Shown: one piece after another, positions 1 through 9,694 of the stretch
Position numbering within the stretch: position 1 is the first letter of the stretch
Layout of the letters: each line of letters opens with the position of its first letter
Assembly (NCBI GenBank): GCA_963682025.1
Contig: OY821517.1
Location: 52,775,662-52,839,661 of the forward strand
From: Cordilura impudica
Taxonomy: Eukaryota > Arthropoda > Insecta > Diptera > Scathophagidae
Direction of reading: 5' to 3'
Length of the DNA: 64,000 nt
The notes under the pieces: model-generated
Told to the model about the DNA's origin: nothing
Database searches by the model: none
The model's input: the letters and a program-made list of their open reading frames with translations, nothing else
Translations under genes and position numbers: made by a program

Positions 1-262
1 TCATATGACTCTAATTTTTTTGCCTTTGAATCGCTTTACCATTGGCATGGTCAGCTGGTGGAACTTCTCTCCTTGTTCGTCCGATTCCTGATGTAATTGT
101 GGCAAAAAGGTATCAAGGTGGAAATGCATGAAATGTAATTTTAACGTCATGGATGCATTGATTTTTTCAAAATAATACAGCAACTTAACCACTCGTATCT
201 GTATGTCATCTTGCTGTTCACGGTTCTTTCCTAAAACTCCTTTGAAATTAGATGCATTGCTT
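1..262 (-). pseudogene. C-terminal remnant of a repeated uncharacterised insect/cnidarian protein
   Basis: Read leftwards, this strand stays open from about 262 to a stop at 1-3. The conserved block is KLHFMHFHLDTFLP, then DEQGEKFHQ, then VKRFKGKK. It matches from memory the C-terminal pattern of a large group of uncharacterised insect and cnidarian proteins (usual form: SLKIHFLHSHLD, later E-Q/H-GERFHQD, then RYQG) that often sit in transposon-like contexts. No function is established. Upstream residues (NFKGVLGKN) also fit the family pattern. The usual continuation with a DYCW motif is missing: the frame stops seven residues after the RFKGK segment. No start codon can be assigned, because a stop lies just upstream near 275. 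I take it as a broken fragment, not a working gene. The family recognition is from memory and was not searched. Confidence 0.5.
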
Positions 263-496
263 GCGGAGGTTTATTGGTGGAGTTCTAAAATTTTGCAGTT
301 TGAAGATGAAAGCACCGAAGATAAAGATGACACTGAAATTGGTGGACACACTGAAGAAAACATGCCCTTGAATATTATGTCTAACTCGGATGATGATGCA
401 GACTCAGACCATGAATATGAACAATGTACGACAAAAACAATATCATCAGAACCACAAGCGTCAACTTCAACGAGGATGGATATTGACAATAATTGA
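203..496 (+). CDS. Acidic hypothetical ORF, doubtful
   Basis: A 97-codon open frame with a near-neutral N-terminal half and a very acidic, Ser/Asp/Glu-rich second half (for example SNSDDDADSDHEYEQC). It has no recognised domain, signal peptide or membrane segment. Its first 60 bases overlap the oppositely read remnant at the window edge, so at least that part is probably non-coding on this strand. AATAAA-type signals lie downstream near 532 and 601. The acidic tail could be a genuine terminal exon fragment, but the opposite strand is also open here for 109 codons, which weakens the case. I do not recognise it. Confidence 0.18.
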   Translation: MSSCCSRFFPKTPLKLDALLAEVYWWSSKILQFEDESTEDKDDTEIGGHTEENMPLNIMSNSDDDADSDHEYEQCTTKTISSEPQASTSTRMDIDNN

Positions 497-639
497 AAAT
501 ATTTTAAATTTTGTTTCCATGCATAGATAACAAATAAAAATCTCATACTTTCTGTGCAAGAGTAGTTGTAATATGAATCGGAATTTTTATTTTCATGCAA
601 AATAAAGCTTATAAAGAAAAAAACAGCATATTTGTGGAT

Positions 640-781
640 TTGTAATCCAGTTATTTAGCAAAAAAAAAGGTGAAAATGGGGAAAAATGGGGGGAAATGGG
701 CATTTTTGCGATTTTTAAGGCACTGGATGCACTTTTTTCGGGTAGGTTTGTTCCGCTTTTTTTTTTCCCATTCAATATCTA
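640..781 (+). repeat. Minisatellite unit A (left part, split by TIR element)
   Basis: One unit of a roughly 160 bp tandem repeat, marked by AGGTGAAAAT, GCATTTTTGCGATTTTTAAG and GCACTGGAT. Its right-hand remainder (ACAACTCTGTTTCAGAC and following) appears only after 3009, because a transposon has been inserted at TA 780-781. Unit B, which is uninterrupted, lies at 3041-3200. Confidence 0.8.
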
Positions 782-1331
782 CACACAGAAAAAACCCCAA
801 TGTAAAATCAACAGGAAAAAATTTTGATTTTAAGTCGTTGTAAATTTCTGGAAAAAAATGTTATTTTAACGTTGTTTAATATTAAATCAACAGTTGAATT
901 TGTTAATTTATTATTAAACATTGTTGATTTAAAATTGTTCATGTTGAAATAAAATTGTACATAATAATTTTAACCTTTTCCAAAGTAAAAATAACATGAT
1001 TCATTGTTGAATTACTAAAACTGAATTTTTCTAGTAAAAATAAAAGTTCTTCTTGTTAATATCACATTGGGTCAAGTTGAAACAACATTGGCCATTGTAA
1101 AATTAACATTGAAGCAAGATTGAAATAAAGTTGCGGAATGTTAAAACCACATGAAAAAATGTTGAAACAAAATGAATTTATGTTGAATTCTAAAAAAAGT
1201 ACCGCTATATTAGAATAATATAAAAACATTCTTATTGCGATTATTACAGCTTGAAGACGTATAGTGCGTGGTTTATTTATAAAGTGCAGTGTTACACATA
1301 GTAACTGAATTTAATTGTTAAAAATATAATT

Positions 1332-2376
1332 ATGTCAGAGGCCAACAATAATAGCATAAATGCAGGAACTGCTGTACAAAATTTTGCATAAGATAATATT
1401 TGTTTCTTCACTGACGAAGCAGGAAATATTATATTAAACATTCCAGTGGTTCAAGATACGAGTCAAAGTTCCCAATTAGACGAGCCGTTGAAAACTTTTG
1501 ATTTAATTGAAGTAAAACCTTATTTGACACGTAAGTATATAAGACCAACTCTTTGTACTGATTCTGTGGTTACTAAACAACAAAATTTCAGTAGAGACAT
1601 TTGTAAATTCAAAGAGTCCCTCAATTATTGGTTAACTCTACGGAGGCTGTTGTTACAACCAAAATGTTCCGTTGCCACAAAAAAAAACTATTCAGTTGGA
1701 GGAAATTATTTGTGGCAAATGACATTTATTTAATATATTTATGATAATTCCTCTAACAAAAACTAAGTACTTGATTAGGAGCTGAAATTACATTTGAAAG
1801 CTTGAAATATCTAGTTGTTCTGTTGGAGAAAAAGTGAGGTAAAGGCAGATTTTTAAATATGTATTTATTCGATTTTTGACATCCTTTTTTCGTAATATTT
1901 CCTACAGTATGGAATTGATGACGATACCTTGTTTGAAACGATTGCAAGATTTCTTGTAGACTATGAAAATGGAATTCCAGATATCCTTGATTTGAATGAT
2001 ATTAATATAATTGAACCCATTGATGAATTTAGACATACATATATTTTCAAATTTAAAAATTAATTTTGATAATGTTGTATTTTATAGTGAAATAATTTTC
2101 GCAGGCAGAATTTATTAAAAAGATTGTTATATAACAATCAAAAGTGAATTTCTAAGTTTGTATAAAATTTGCTATATTACAAAAGTTCATTCAAAAATGT
2201 ATGTTCTATGTTATGAAGTTGAAATCCCCAACTTTGACAAGCATTTCCAATCATATGCTGTAGGCAAGTTAAGGGAGGAAATAATTTTAAAAGAACTCCA
2301 TGAATTTACAAGTCCACCTTTACATCTTTTCCCAATTAATAATGGCAAAATATATTTAAGAAATAAATTTTTGTAA
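1332..2376 (+). pseudogene. Spliced-gene-like remnant inside the TIR element
   Basis: Three coding-like segments lie in the same orientation. Segment 1 starts at ATG 1332 (MSEANNNSINAGTAV), has an in-frame TAA at 1389, and continues (FFTDEAGNIILNIPVVQD) to a textbook splice donor CACGTAAGTAT at 1528-1538. Segment 2 begins after a good acceptor (TTTCCTACAG ending at 1907) and reads YGIDDDTLFETIARFLVDY to a stop near 2061. Segment 3 (2158-2376) reads VLCYEVEIPNFDKHFQSYAV, then SPPLHLFPINNGKIYL, and ends at TAA. That last pattern resembles the C-terminus of uncharacterised insect/cnidarian repeat proteins. The reading phases of the segments do not join cleanly and each has frame damage. It is either the element's own decayed gene or a captured host gene. 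The product is unknown. Confidence 0.4.
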
Positions 2377-2395
2377 GCTTTACTAAACTCAAGTT

Positions 2396-2416
2396 ATATA
2401 TATATATATATATATA
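2396..2416. repeat. (TA)n microsatellite
   Basis: About ten TA dinucleotides just 3' of the last coding-like segment of the TIR element. Confidence 0.85.
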
Positions 2417-3008
2417 GATTTTTAAACAAATGAATAAATAAATAAAAAATAAACAACAAATTGTTTTTTTTATAAAACAACATCCCTGCTAAAGTAGTTC
2501 TATTTGGACCACATAATCCATATTCAAAGATTGAGGATATATGTGAATATATATGCTCCATATATCTTCAAATTTTAGATATGGATATATATGGTCCATA
2601 TATAATAATTTTGGCAGGTACTGTAGGAATGTAGGAATCATTTGAAATTAACATGAAATTTCATGTTATTTCAATATGTTTTCATGTTATTTTAATATGA
2701 ACGTCATATTCATTTTAAATGATTTCATTGTTAATTCAACATGAAATTCATGTTATTTTAACTTTTCATAATGTTGATTTAATATGAACCTCACATTATT
2801 TCAACATGATTATCACTTTGATTCAACTAGAACTACAAAATTAATTTAACATGATTTTTAGTTGTTTTAAAATGAAAAAAAAAATTATTTTTCTTTTATT
2901 GTAAAATCATGTTAAATAAACATGAAACGCTAATGAAGCAAAATCATTATTAAAAATTGTTGAATCAACCTAGTTTTAGTTGATTTAACAATGATTTTTT
3001 TCTGTGTG

Positions 3009-3204
3009 TACAACTCTGTTTCAGACACAAAAGAGATATTACAGTTATTTTGCAAAAAAGGTGAAAATTGGGGGGAAAAGGGGAATTTGGGCATTTTTGC
3101 GATTTTTAAGGCACTGGATTCGCTTTTTTCTGCTAGGTTTGTTGCTTTTTTTTCCTATTAAATATATACAACTTTGTTTCTGACACAAAAGAGATATTCA
3201 GTAC
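3009..3204 (+). repeat. Minisatellite units A (right part) and B
   Basis: Holds the displaced end of unit A (3009-3040) and a full unit B with the same landmarks: AGGTGAAAAT, GCGATTTTTAAGGCACTGG, ATATACAACTTTG and ACACAAAAGAGATATT. Unit B gives the empty-site sequence for the neighbouring transposon. Confidence 0.75.
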
Positions 3205-3425
3205 GGTTACCGAGTTATAACCGTGTTAAAATATAAAAAAAGTGATAAAAGTCCACCTTGAGCAAAAAAATTCATATGGCCATTAAATAATAATGGCAGA
3301 CAACTTGACAAAACTAATGATACAGGAGATCTTATTTTTAGGGCTACTTTCAGTTACAATTCTCAGAATTGAGTCCCAATTCAATGAGCTGAAAAATATT
3401 GTACTGTGTAAGGAAAGAAAGAGTT
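3192..3425 (+). repeat. Dispersed repeat, copy 1 (inverted partner near 16.8 kb)
   Basis: Begins GTACGGTTACCGAG and runs through CACCTTGAGCAAAAAAATTC, GACAACTTGACAAAAC and GAATTGAGTCCCAATT. The same order is found as its reverse complement at about 16770-17005, with scattered substitutions. No terminal repeats or coding potential are convincing, so the class is unknown. Confidence 0.7.
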
Positions 3426-5577
3426 TTAGTAAAAAAAAATGTTCACACTTATTCTAGGAATTTTGCCACTATTTTAAAAAGTTTGTGGTTTAACAGCGGC
3501 TCCCCTTTCAAACAGTAGCCGCAGAACATGATGATGTGGTTTGACTTGCAGGATGTCATATGATCTATTTAAAATCAATTGAAAGGATGGTAATGTTTTC
3601 ACGCTTAACTGCTAGAAATGTGTGTTACAAGTTGACACCCCTGGCGCCGTGTTGTGATTAAGCCCGAGACGCTCTGTCTGAAATTCAAGCAAGCATAAAA
3701 CCACTGTCTGCCAGAGAATTTCTCAAAAGACTAACCAAACACTAAATGATTTCAATTCATGTAAATTAACCAAATATAATTTTTCTAAAAAAGAAAAAAA
3801 AAAAAAACAATAATAAAACACATTATAACAGTCATTAAAGAAATGATGCTGGATAAGAACCAAAAAAAAAAAAAAAAAAAACAATTTTCAACAACTAATC
3901 TAAATGCTAATAGACATTGTTTATGTTGAAAAAATTTCATCTTAAAGAGGGGATTCATATTACAAATCTTATCTTAAAACATTTACTGCTTCGTACATTT
4001 GTGCTGGGTGAGGGGGAAAATCATCTAAACAAGTGTTATCAAAATTTTATTACCATTACGGTTAATAGAAAAACTAAATGTCATAAATCTTTTAACGCTT
4101 GACAATTTTCTTAAGCAAATCAATAATTATATTGTTATAAACAAAAAAAAGCGTCCAACCAACTAAATAAAATCAGTTCACACTGAGGTTATCGCTTGTT
4201 CGTTCATCATTTAAGAAAACATTTTTGTAAACTGTTAATAATTTCCTGAAAGGAACGAAAACACAACGGACGATCATAATTACACTAATGTTACAACTTG
4301 TGCACCAAACGAAAGATACGAGATAAGTAAATAAGTGTAAGTGAGTGTGAGTGTGGATCAATATAGCCGGCCCTAACAATAAACAACAATAATCTTAATA
4401 TGCAAGATTAACATAATGTTTAGATTTGAAGTTGTTCCATCTTGGCTGTTGGAAATAATCTCTCTCTCTCTCTCTTCGCCAACGTTGCTATGTTGTTGCT
4501 ATTGCTAAGAATTAAGTTAAGTTTAGTCAAGCGTTATGCCTGCTGATTAACAATATCAATTACATACACTGGTCTCGGTAACTTGCTTTGCGGTTTACTT
4601 GGCTCGTTTATACGAGTTTATTAAGTAGATAAGACTGATTTCCAAAAATACTCTGTCGTGTAGAGCATCGTCATCCCTCTTCATATTGAAGCAATTGATG
4701 TGCCATAAAAATGTTGGCTGGCATTAAGTGTCAATTTAGCATTTATTGAATGCCACTGACATTGTTTTCTTATCCTCAAATCTCGTTTTTTTGGTTGCTG
4801 CTGTTGTTCTTGTTGTTTCTCTTAATAAAAATATGACTTTTTCCTAATGACTGTATGCGACATGGTATGCTGTAGAAGATGTGTCAGACTCTTTCTATCT
4901 TTCTATTTTAAAATTGAAATTATTTGTTTGTCAGATGATCATAACAATTAGAAGTGTTTTTTTTTTTTTGTTAGTTGTAGATGATAAGAACACTATTTGT
5001 TTGTTCAATTAATTAAAGTTTATTGAACTTAAAAAATTTCTTAGAAAAAAAAAAATACTTTCTGTGTAAGTATGCTGAGAAGCGATTAATTTTGCTGTCA
5101 ATAGTCAATGATCATAGGTTATTAATGAAACTTGAAACGTTTGCTAATCAAGTTTAAGTTCTAGAGAACTGAATGTTTTGCTAATCAAATTCTGAAAATG
5201 TTCATTTATTGTTTATATAATTCTATATAGGATTTGAAACAATAATGAACTAACTTTAAATTTGTACTGTTATGTACATTTTAATAGGTGGACGGCTACA
5301 ATTTTTTACAGTTACCGCAAAAGCTTATACAAAACATTTCCCTGGAAATAATGTTAGCCAGATATTCCTTAGTTGAACTGTGTTGCTAGGTGACCCGATC
5401 TAAATATTCTTGGATTCCTGCTACTCGATTAGAAACAAAAATTGCTAATTTTGAAGTATGACTAGACTCACATGTGGTACAAATAGTTCCAAGAAGGCAG
5501 AGAAAATGTTAAGCACCAAGAGCACCCCAGGTCATATTAATAGTTGTCTTTAATAACTATAATCTTGAAGGACCATA
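3426..5577. other. No gene recognised
   Basis: AT-rich, apparently single-copy sequence. It contains A-runs at about 3788-3806 and 3862-3881, a short (CT)n run at about 4458-4475, and scattered short open frames with no recognisable product. The 4400-5300 part has the look of ordinary dipteran intergenic or intronic DNA, but nothing proves a gene. Confidence 0.5.
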
Positions 5578-5954
5578 TCTTTAATATTAATAGGCTAGGC
5601 GATTTCTTGTGACCGATGTTTTATTCTACCGTTTTATCCCGATTTTGACCAAACGTATATTATTTGAAAGGTATTTCTATTTAGCCGATTTGCGGATAAA
5701 CAGATTTTTAAATTTGTTCTTTTGTTTTGAGTAAATTGCATTTAAAGTTGCTACTAACACATACATAAAATTTTACAATGCTATGTGTGTGTTTATTAAA
5801 TTTGTTAATGTGTTTGTAATAAAAATGAGTAGGTTTTTGGTGTTGATTTTTGAATTGGCCATAATTGATTGGCATACCTTTAGGGTCTTTATTTAACGAA
5901 AAAATAAAATTTCCTAGAATTTGCACTCGAATTTCGAGGGCTGGAATTTGCTAG
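5578..5954 (+). mobile_element. Non-autonomous Helitron-like repeat, copy 1
   Basis: Starts with TC before TTAATATTAATAGGCTAGG and ends with a short hairpin (CTCGAATTTCGAG) followed about 15 bases later by CTAG-T. A 5' TC and a 3' hairpin plus CTRR end are Helitron hallmarks. Other copies in this window are at 46825-48010 (minus, split), 48780-48952, 51265-51540 (divergent), 51577-51951, 51952-52025 (end only) and 60555-60881 (minus). There is no coding capacity and no target duplication, as expected. Assignment to Helitrons is from end structure only. Confidence 0.65.
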
Positions 5955-5967
5955 TATATTATATATA

Positions 5968-6057
5968 TGTATACTAGCTGACCCGGCAAATGCTATTTTG
6001 CCACATAACTTATTTCTAGTGAATATTTTTGTTGTTAATTAAAAAATAACTAATGTA
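5968..6057 (+). repeat. Fragment with CTAGCTGACCCGGCAAA motif
   Basis: ACTAGCTGACCCGGCAAATG is a sequence I know as a recurrent start of Helitron/Helentron-like insect repeats. Only about 85 bases remain before the retrotransposon begins at about 6058. Confidence 0.4.
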
Positions 6058-6594
6058 TTGAAAGTGAATGGGTGGGAACGCCTTGTTATGCACATTCGCG
6101 ACAATGTTTTGTACCAGTATCAGCAACCTCTGAACTGTAGTGATGCAGAATTTAACTCACTTTGGGTTAACTTCAAAATTAGATCACACATTTTGCACTT
6201 CGGGTATCTATATAGAAGCCCAAAGACAGAAAGGGAGCATACCTATAATGGCATCGACGCCCTTTCTGAATCTATTTCTAGAATCCTAGAGAGTTGCCCG
6301 AATAGTGAAATCGTTGTTGGCGGCGATTTTAATATCCATAACTCTACTTGGCTTCACCATTCGAGTCAAACAACTCCCGAAGGCCGTTATGTTGAGCTTT
6401 TCGCGGCGCATAACCATCTTCCGCAACTAGTGAATCAACCAACGCACATTCCGTGCATTGATGGGCAACAACAAAATACTCTCGACCTTTTTCTTACTTC
6501 GCACCCTAATAAGTATGAAGTGAAAATATTTGCATCTCTCCGTAATTCGGATCACTGCACCATTTCCGCATCCTTTTCGTACTCTGTACTTTAA
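6058..6594 (+). pseudogene. LINE copy 1, endonuclease domain
   Basis: An open frame of 178 codons covers the middle and end of an exonuclease-endonuclease-phosphatase (APE-like) domain, which nicks target DNA to prime reverse transcription. GGDFNIHNSTWL (about residues 93-104) holds the catalytic Asp-x-Asn signature, and SDHCTISASF near the end holds the Asp-His pair. The N-terminal catalytic motif (N.NG...) is missing because the element is truncated. The first Met used here is not a native start. The frame ends in a stop that copy 2 does not have (copy 2 continues SVSTPAMKR), so this is inactivation by mutation. Confidence 0.8.
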
Positions 6595-6599
6595 AGTGT

Positions 6600-7240
6600 T
6601 ACAGCACCAGCTATGAAGCGCTAAGGTTTTATTTATGAAAAGGCTCGTTGGGCTGAGCTCAACGATTTTTTCAAGCATTTCAACCGGAAACTTTGTTTCT
6701 TGGATAAAAATTTTAATTCTGCTGCAAAAATGGTGGAAAAAATAATAGTGCTTGGTATGTGATTATTCATTCCATCAAAGCATATTTTGGCTAAACCTAA
6801 TCAAAAATTATGGCTTAACCAGACTTGCAGAGATGCAGTCAGATCCAGAAAGGAAGCATTCAGATATTGGCGTGAAAATAAAAATGCCGCCACTGAACTG
6901 CAACGCAAACAGGCGAGAACTGTATGTGCCAAAAGTAAGGCGCCAAAAGTTTCTTTACGATCAGCGTCTTCGAGCTAAAGTTCTCTCTGCTCCTCGGGGT
7001 AGTAAGAGCTTTTGGCAATTTGTTAAAAGGGTAAATAACAATGCTAGTTCTGCTATCCCAACTCCTTTAATGAATGAACAAATATTTACTGAACCGGTTG
7101 ATAGGCTAACCTTTCAGCTGAACTTTTTGTAAAAAACTCGTTTTTGCCGGATAGCGATCAACCTCTGCGAGAACTTGAACTTGAACTTGTACTATGCCTC
7201 AACTATTCTTTCAACGTTAATAAGTCTTCGTGACCAGCAC
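6600..7240 (+). pseudogene. LINE copy 1, linker between endonuclease and RT
   Basis: A frame-shifted stretch corresponding to the 268-codon linker region of copy 2. Recognisable pieces in alternating frames are KPNQKLWLNQTCRDAVRS (6787 onward), QRLRAKVLSAPRGSKSFW and NNASSAIPTPLMNEQIF (6752-7132 frame). Switching of frame near 6950 shows at least one indel. This region precedes the RT in many LINEs and has no known enzymatic role. Confidence 0.75.
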
Positions 7241-7242
7241 TG

Positions 7243-8127
7243 GTGCTTAAACAGTGCTCTTCGCCGCTAGCCAGTCCACTGGCCAAATTTTTTAGCCTTT
7301 CGTACCGTGCGGGAGCCTTTCCCTCCTGCTGGAAAGTTGCTATGGTCCAACCAATCCCTAAGAAGGGTGCGGCTAATAACCCTGAAAATTACCGTCCAAT
7401 TGCAATCTGCTCTGCGCTCTCAAACGTGATGGAGAGCATGATCAATTTCCATCTTGTGAACTGCTTAGAGGCCAGTTCACTTCTTAATGATCGACAGTAT
7501 GGCTTCCGCAGAAATCGTTCCATGGGAGCTGGAGTCGATCCATTCGCAATTTTGGCGAAAGTAAAGTGGTTGCTCTGGATATTTCCAAGGCATTAGGTCG
7601 TGTGTGGCACGGTGCATTGATAGCAAAGCTTATTGCTTTCGGGGTCGGTAATGACTTCTCTTGATTTATATCGAGTTTTCTCAGAGCTTAATTCAGGGGT
7701 ACCCCAAGGTTCCACTCTTTCTCCTTCTCTTTTCCTTATCTTTCTGAACGACCTTCTTGGTCAAACTTTTAATTCTATTTACTCTCTCGCAGATGACAGC
7801 AGCATTTGTCATTCATTTTCCTTTAATTGTAGGCCAAGCCTCTTGGAGGTTGGGGGCAGAAGGCGGACAATGAATGACACACTCAATCAAGACCTGTTAA
7901 CAATCTCCGAGTTGGGTAAAGCGAATAGGGTTGATTTTAATGCGCTGAAGACTAAATGCTATATGTTGACCCATAGGGCCATGGAATCAACGATGTCATC
8001 TGTATATATGGGTGGTATAGGTATTGAGGAATCAGGTACTCTTGATGTTCTAGGCATGAGAACTCAATGTGATATTCGTTGGAACGAGCATGTTTTTCAA
8101 GTGTCTTGGTTTTCTAAAACTGTGTAA
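7243..8127 (+). pseudogene. LINE copy 1, reverse transcriptase
   Basis: RNA-directed DNA polymerase core in two frames. The first (7243-7596) contains PIPKKGAANNPENYRPIA (RT motif with YRPI) and DRQYGFRRNRS. The second (7633-8127) contains GVPQGSTLSPSLFLIFLND and the active-site box SLADDSSICHS, in which the Asp-Asp pair is retained. A frameshift near 7590 and a deletion between 7660 and 7690, removing the fold after DFSR seen in copy 2, separate them. The box after ADD (KTKCYMLTHRAME) is the usual thumb-side segment. Confidence 0.85.
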
Positions 8128-8640
8128 AAATTACTTCACTCCTTCTGATCTCCTTAAAATCTTACATCCGAACGAAAATGGAATACAACTCCCATATACG
8201 AGCAGGAGCTTCAAAGTGTATTTTAGAGCTACTGGACCGTGTGCAAAGGGGGACGTTGGCGCCCTTCAATGACAGTAAGGTATCCAACTCTATTGATTCA
8301 TTGGAACACCGTCGGAATGTGGGTTGTGTAACACTGTTCTATAGATATTACCATGGGAAATGTTCTTCTGAGATTAGCGAACTTATTCCAAGTGCCCTAG
8401 TTTCGGTTCTCTCTACCCGCTTCTCTAGTAGATCACATCCGTTTATAGTCTATTGTCCAGTTGACCGCACAACGCATTACAGAGAGAATTCGTGTATCAG
8501 TCGAACTAGCCGTATGTGGAATAAACTTCCCGCAGAGGTCTTTCCTGACAGTTATAATCTAATAAAATTTAAGTCAAATATCCACAAACACTACTCCCTC
8601 TTTCCTCCTTCCCACAATCTATTTTCCTGAAATCAAACAT
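8128..8640 (+). pseudogene. LINE copy 1, C-terminal domain
   Basis: The frame beginning MEYNSHIRAGASK at 8178 contains LLDRVQRG, SIDSLEHRRNVGCVTLFYRY and SRTSRMWNKLPAEVF, ending SLFPPSHNLFS at the stop 8628-8630. These are conserved post-RT segments in this LINE group. The function is unclear, though many families use this region for RNA or DNA binding. The frame overlaps another short one (8069-8272), which shows an indel near 8120-8180. Confidence 0.75.
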
Positions 8641-8704
8641 ATGCACTGCATTTGTAGGGGGCATCCCCTGAGTGTTGGTTAATATTAAAAAAAATAAAAA
8701 AAAA

Positions 8705-8985
8705 ACCAATCATTTATTTTCTCAATACAATGTATTTCTTTTATGTAACGAACATATTCATTGTTAGATCTCACAAAAGTTACATATAGAGTAGAAAAGT
8801 AATATATTTTTTATCTTAAAGTATGAAAATTAAACGAAGAAAATCAATATGCATTTGGCGATTTTTGTATTTCGCGATTTTCGGTTATGGAGATTTTTGC
8901 TTTTAGCGATTTTGTATTTTCCACGATTACTCACATTAGTAATTAATGTAATTGTCAAAAATTTCAAGACTATCGCTTTCATATA
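8705..8985. other. No gene recognised
   Basis: AT-rich sequence with two loosely repeated phrases (GCGATTTT about 8859-8905). Nothing else can be assigned. Confidence 0.4.
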
Positions 8986-9004
8986 TATTTATATTTTTTT
9001 GTGT

Positions 9005-9668
9005 AGGTGGTGCCACGCCCACTAATGCTATTCCGCTATTTTTTTGTCCGACTACTCACATTAATATATGATGGTACTCCAGTTATATGATATTATATAT
9101 TTACTTTGTATGGGCAGTGCCACGCCAACTCTCCGATCATGCCCATTATTTGTTCGACTAATCACATGAATAACTTATGCGGTCACGCAATGTGTCAAGG
9201 CTCTCACTACAGCACTTCAGATATATGACATTTTATACTAACTTAGTGTGTGGCGCACGTCCATTGCCCCGATCCCGCCCTTTTTCCGTCACCTCACATT
9301 AATAATAGATGACATCAGACAAATTTGCAAAGCTGTATCTGTCATAAAACTTAATATATATGATATAAAATTTTTGTGTGGGGATTGCCACACCCATTGG
9401 TCCGATCCCACCCATTTTTTGTCAAATGTGCAAATCTGTGGCTGTCATAGTACTCAAGATATATGACATTTAATATTAACGTTGTAAGTGAGGTACCACG
9501 CTCACTTATCCGATCCCGCCCATTTTCGGCATGGCTACTAACATTAATAATAGGTGGCCTAACATAAATTTGCAAAGCCCTCTCTGTCATAGTATACAAT
9601 ATATATAAATATATATAAATAAAATATAAAATTCACTTTGTACGGGAGGTGCCTCGCCATAATAACCC
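9005..9668 (+). repeat. Degenerate tandem array, about 105-155 bp units
   Basis: Five to six diverged units are anchored by GGTGCCACGCCCAC-type motifs at about 9008, 9113, 9246, 9377, 9487 and 9640. Each is followed by CCGATCCCGCCCATTTT, then CACATTAATAATAG, then an ATATATGACATTT-type segment. Unit spacing varies from 105 to 153 bp. This array and the following TTTCGGAGGAGTACGATCAC segment (about 10805) look like parts of one dispersed insect repeat. Confidence 0.7.
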
Positions 9669-9694
9669 AGAGATATGAAATTTACCTTTCGACC

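Larger units (their letters stand above)
782..3008. mobile_element. 2.2 kb TIR DNA transposon with TA target duplication
   Basis: Perfect 13 bp termini CACACAGAAAAAA and TTTTTTCTGTGTG extend as an imperfect inverted repeat of about 30 bp that includes AAATCAAC. Each end is flanked by TA (780-781 and 3009-3010). Comparing the flanks with the intact neighbouring unit (AATATATACAAC near 3170) reconstructs an empty site with a single TA, so the borders are well supported. Both arms (about 800-1200 and 2620-2990) are packed with short related motifs such as TTGTTGATTTAA and the palindrome AACATGAAATTTCATGTT, inverted between the two sides. The middle (1332-2376) looks like decayed coding sequence with splice signals. 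A TA duplication fits Tc1/mariner-type or several other DDE superfamilies; the superfamily is not identified. The sequence looks fairly young at its ends. Confidence 0.8.
6058..8690 (+). mobile_element. 5'-truncated non-LTR retrotransposon, LINE copy 1
   Basis: An AP-endonuclease-type LINE that has lost ORF1 and the start of the endonuclease. In order it holds endonuclease, linker, reverse transcriptase and a C-terminal domain, ending in an A-rich tail at about 8683-8704. Copy 2 (40650-43428, opposite strand) is clearly the same family and better preserved. The C-terminal style (SRTSRMWNKLPAEVFPDSYN) resembles CR1/L2-type or related dipteran elements. The clade is not certain and jockey-superfamily membership is also possible. 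Several frameshifts and stops make this copy dead. Confidence 0.85.

Noticed and set aside
271..600. 109-codon reverse frame opposite the acidic ORF
   Set aside because: Serine-rich text mirrors the acidic codons of the other strand, and it is interrupted before the conserved remnant at 1-262.
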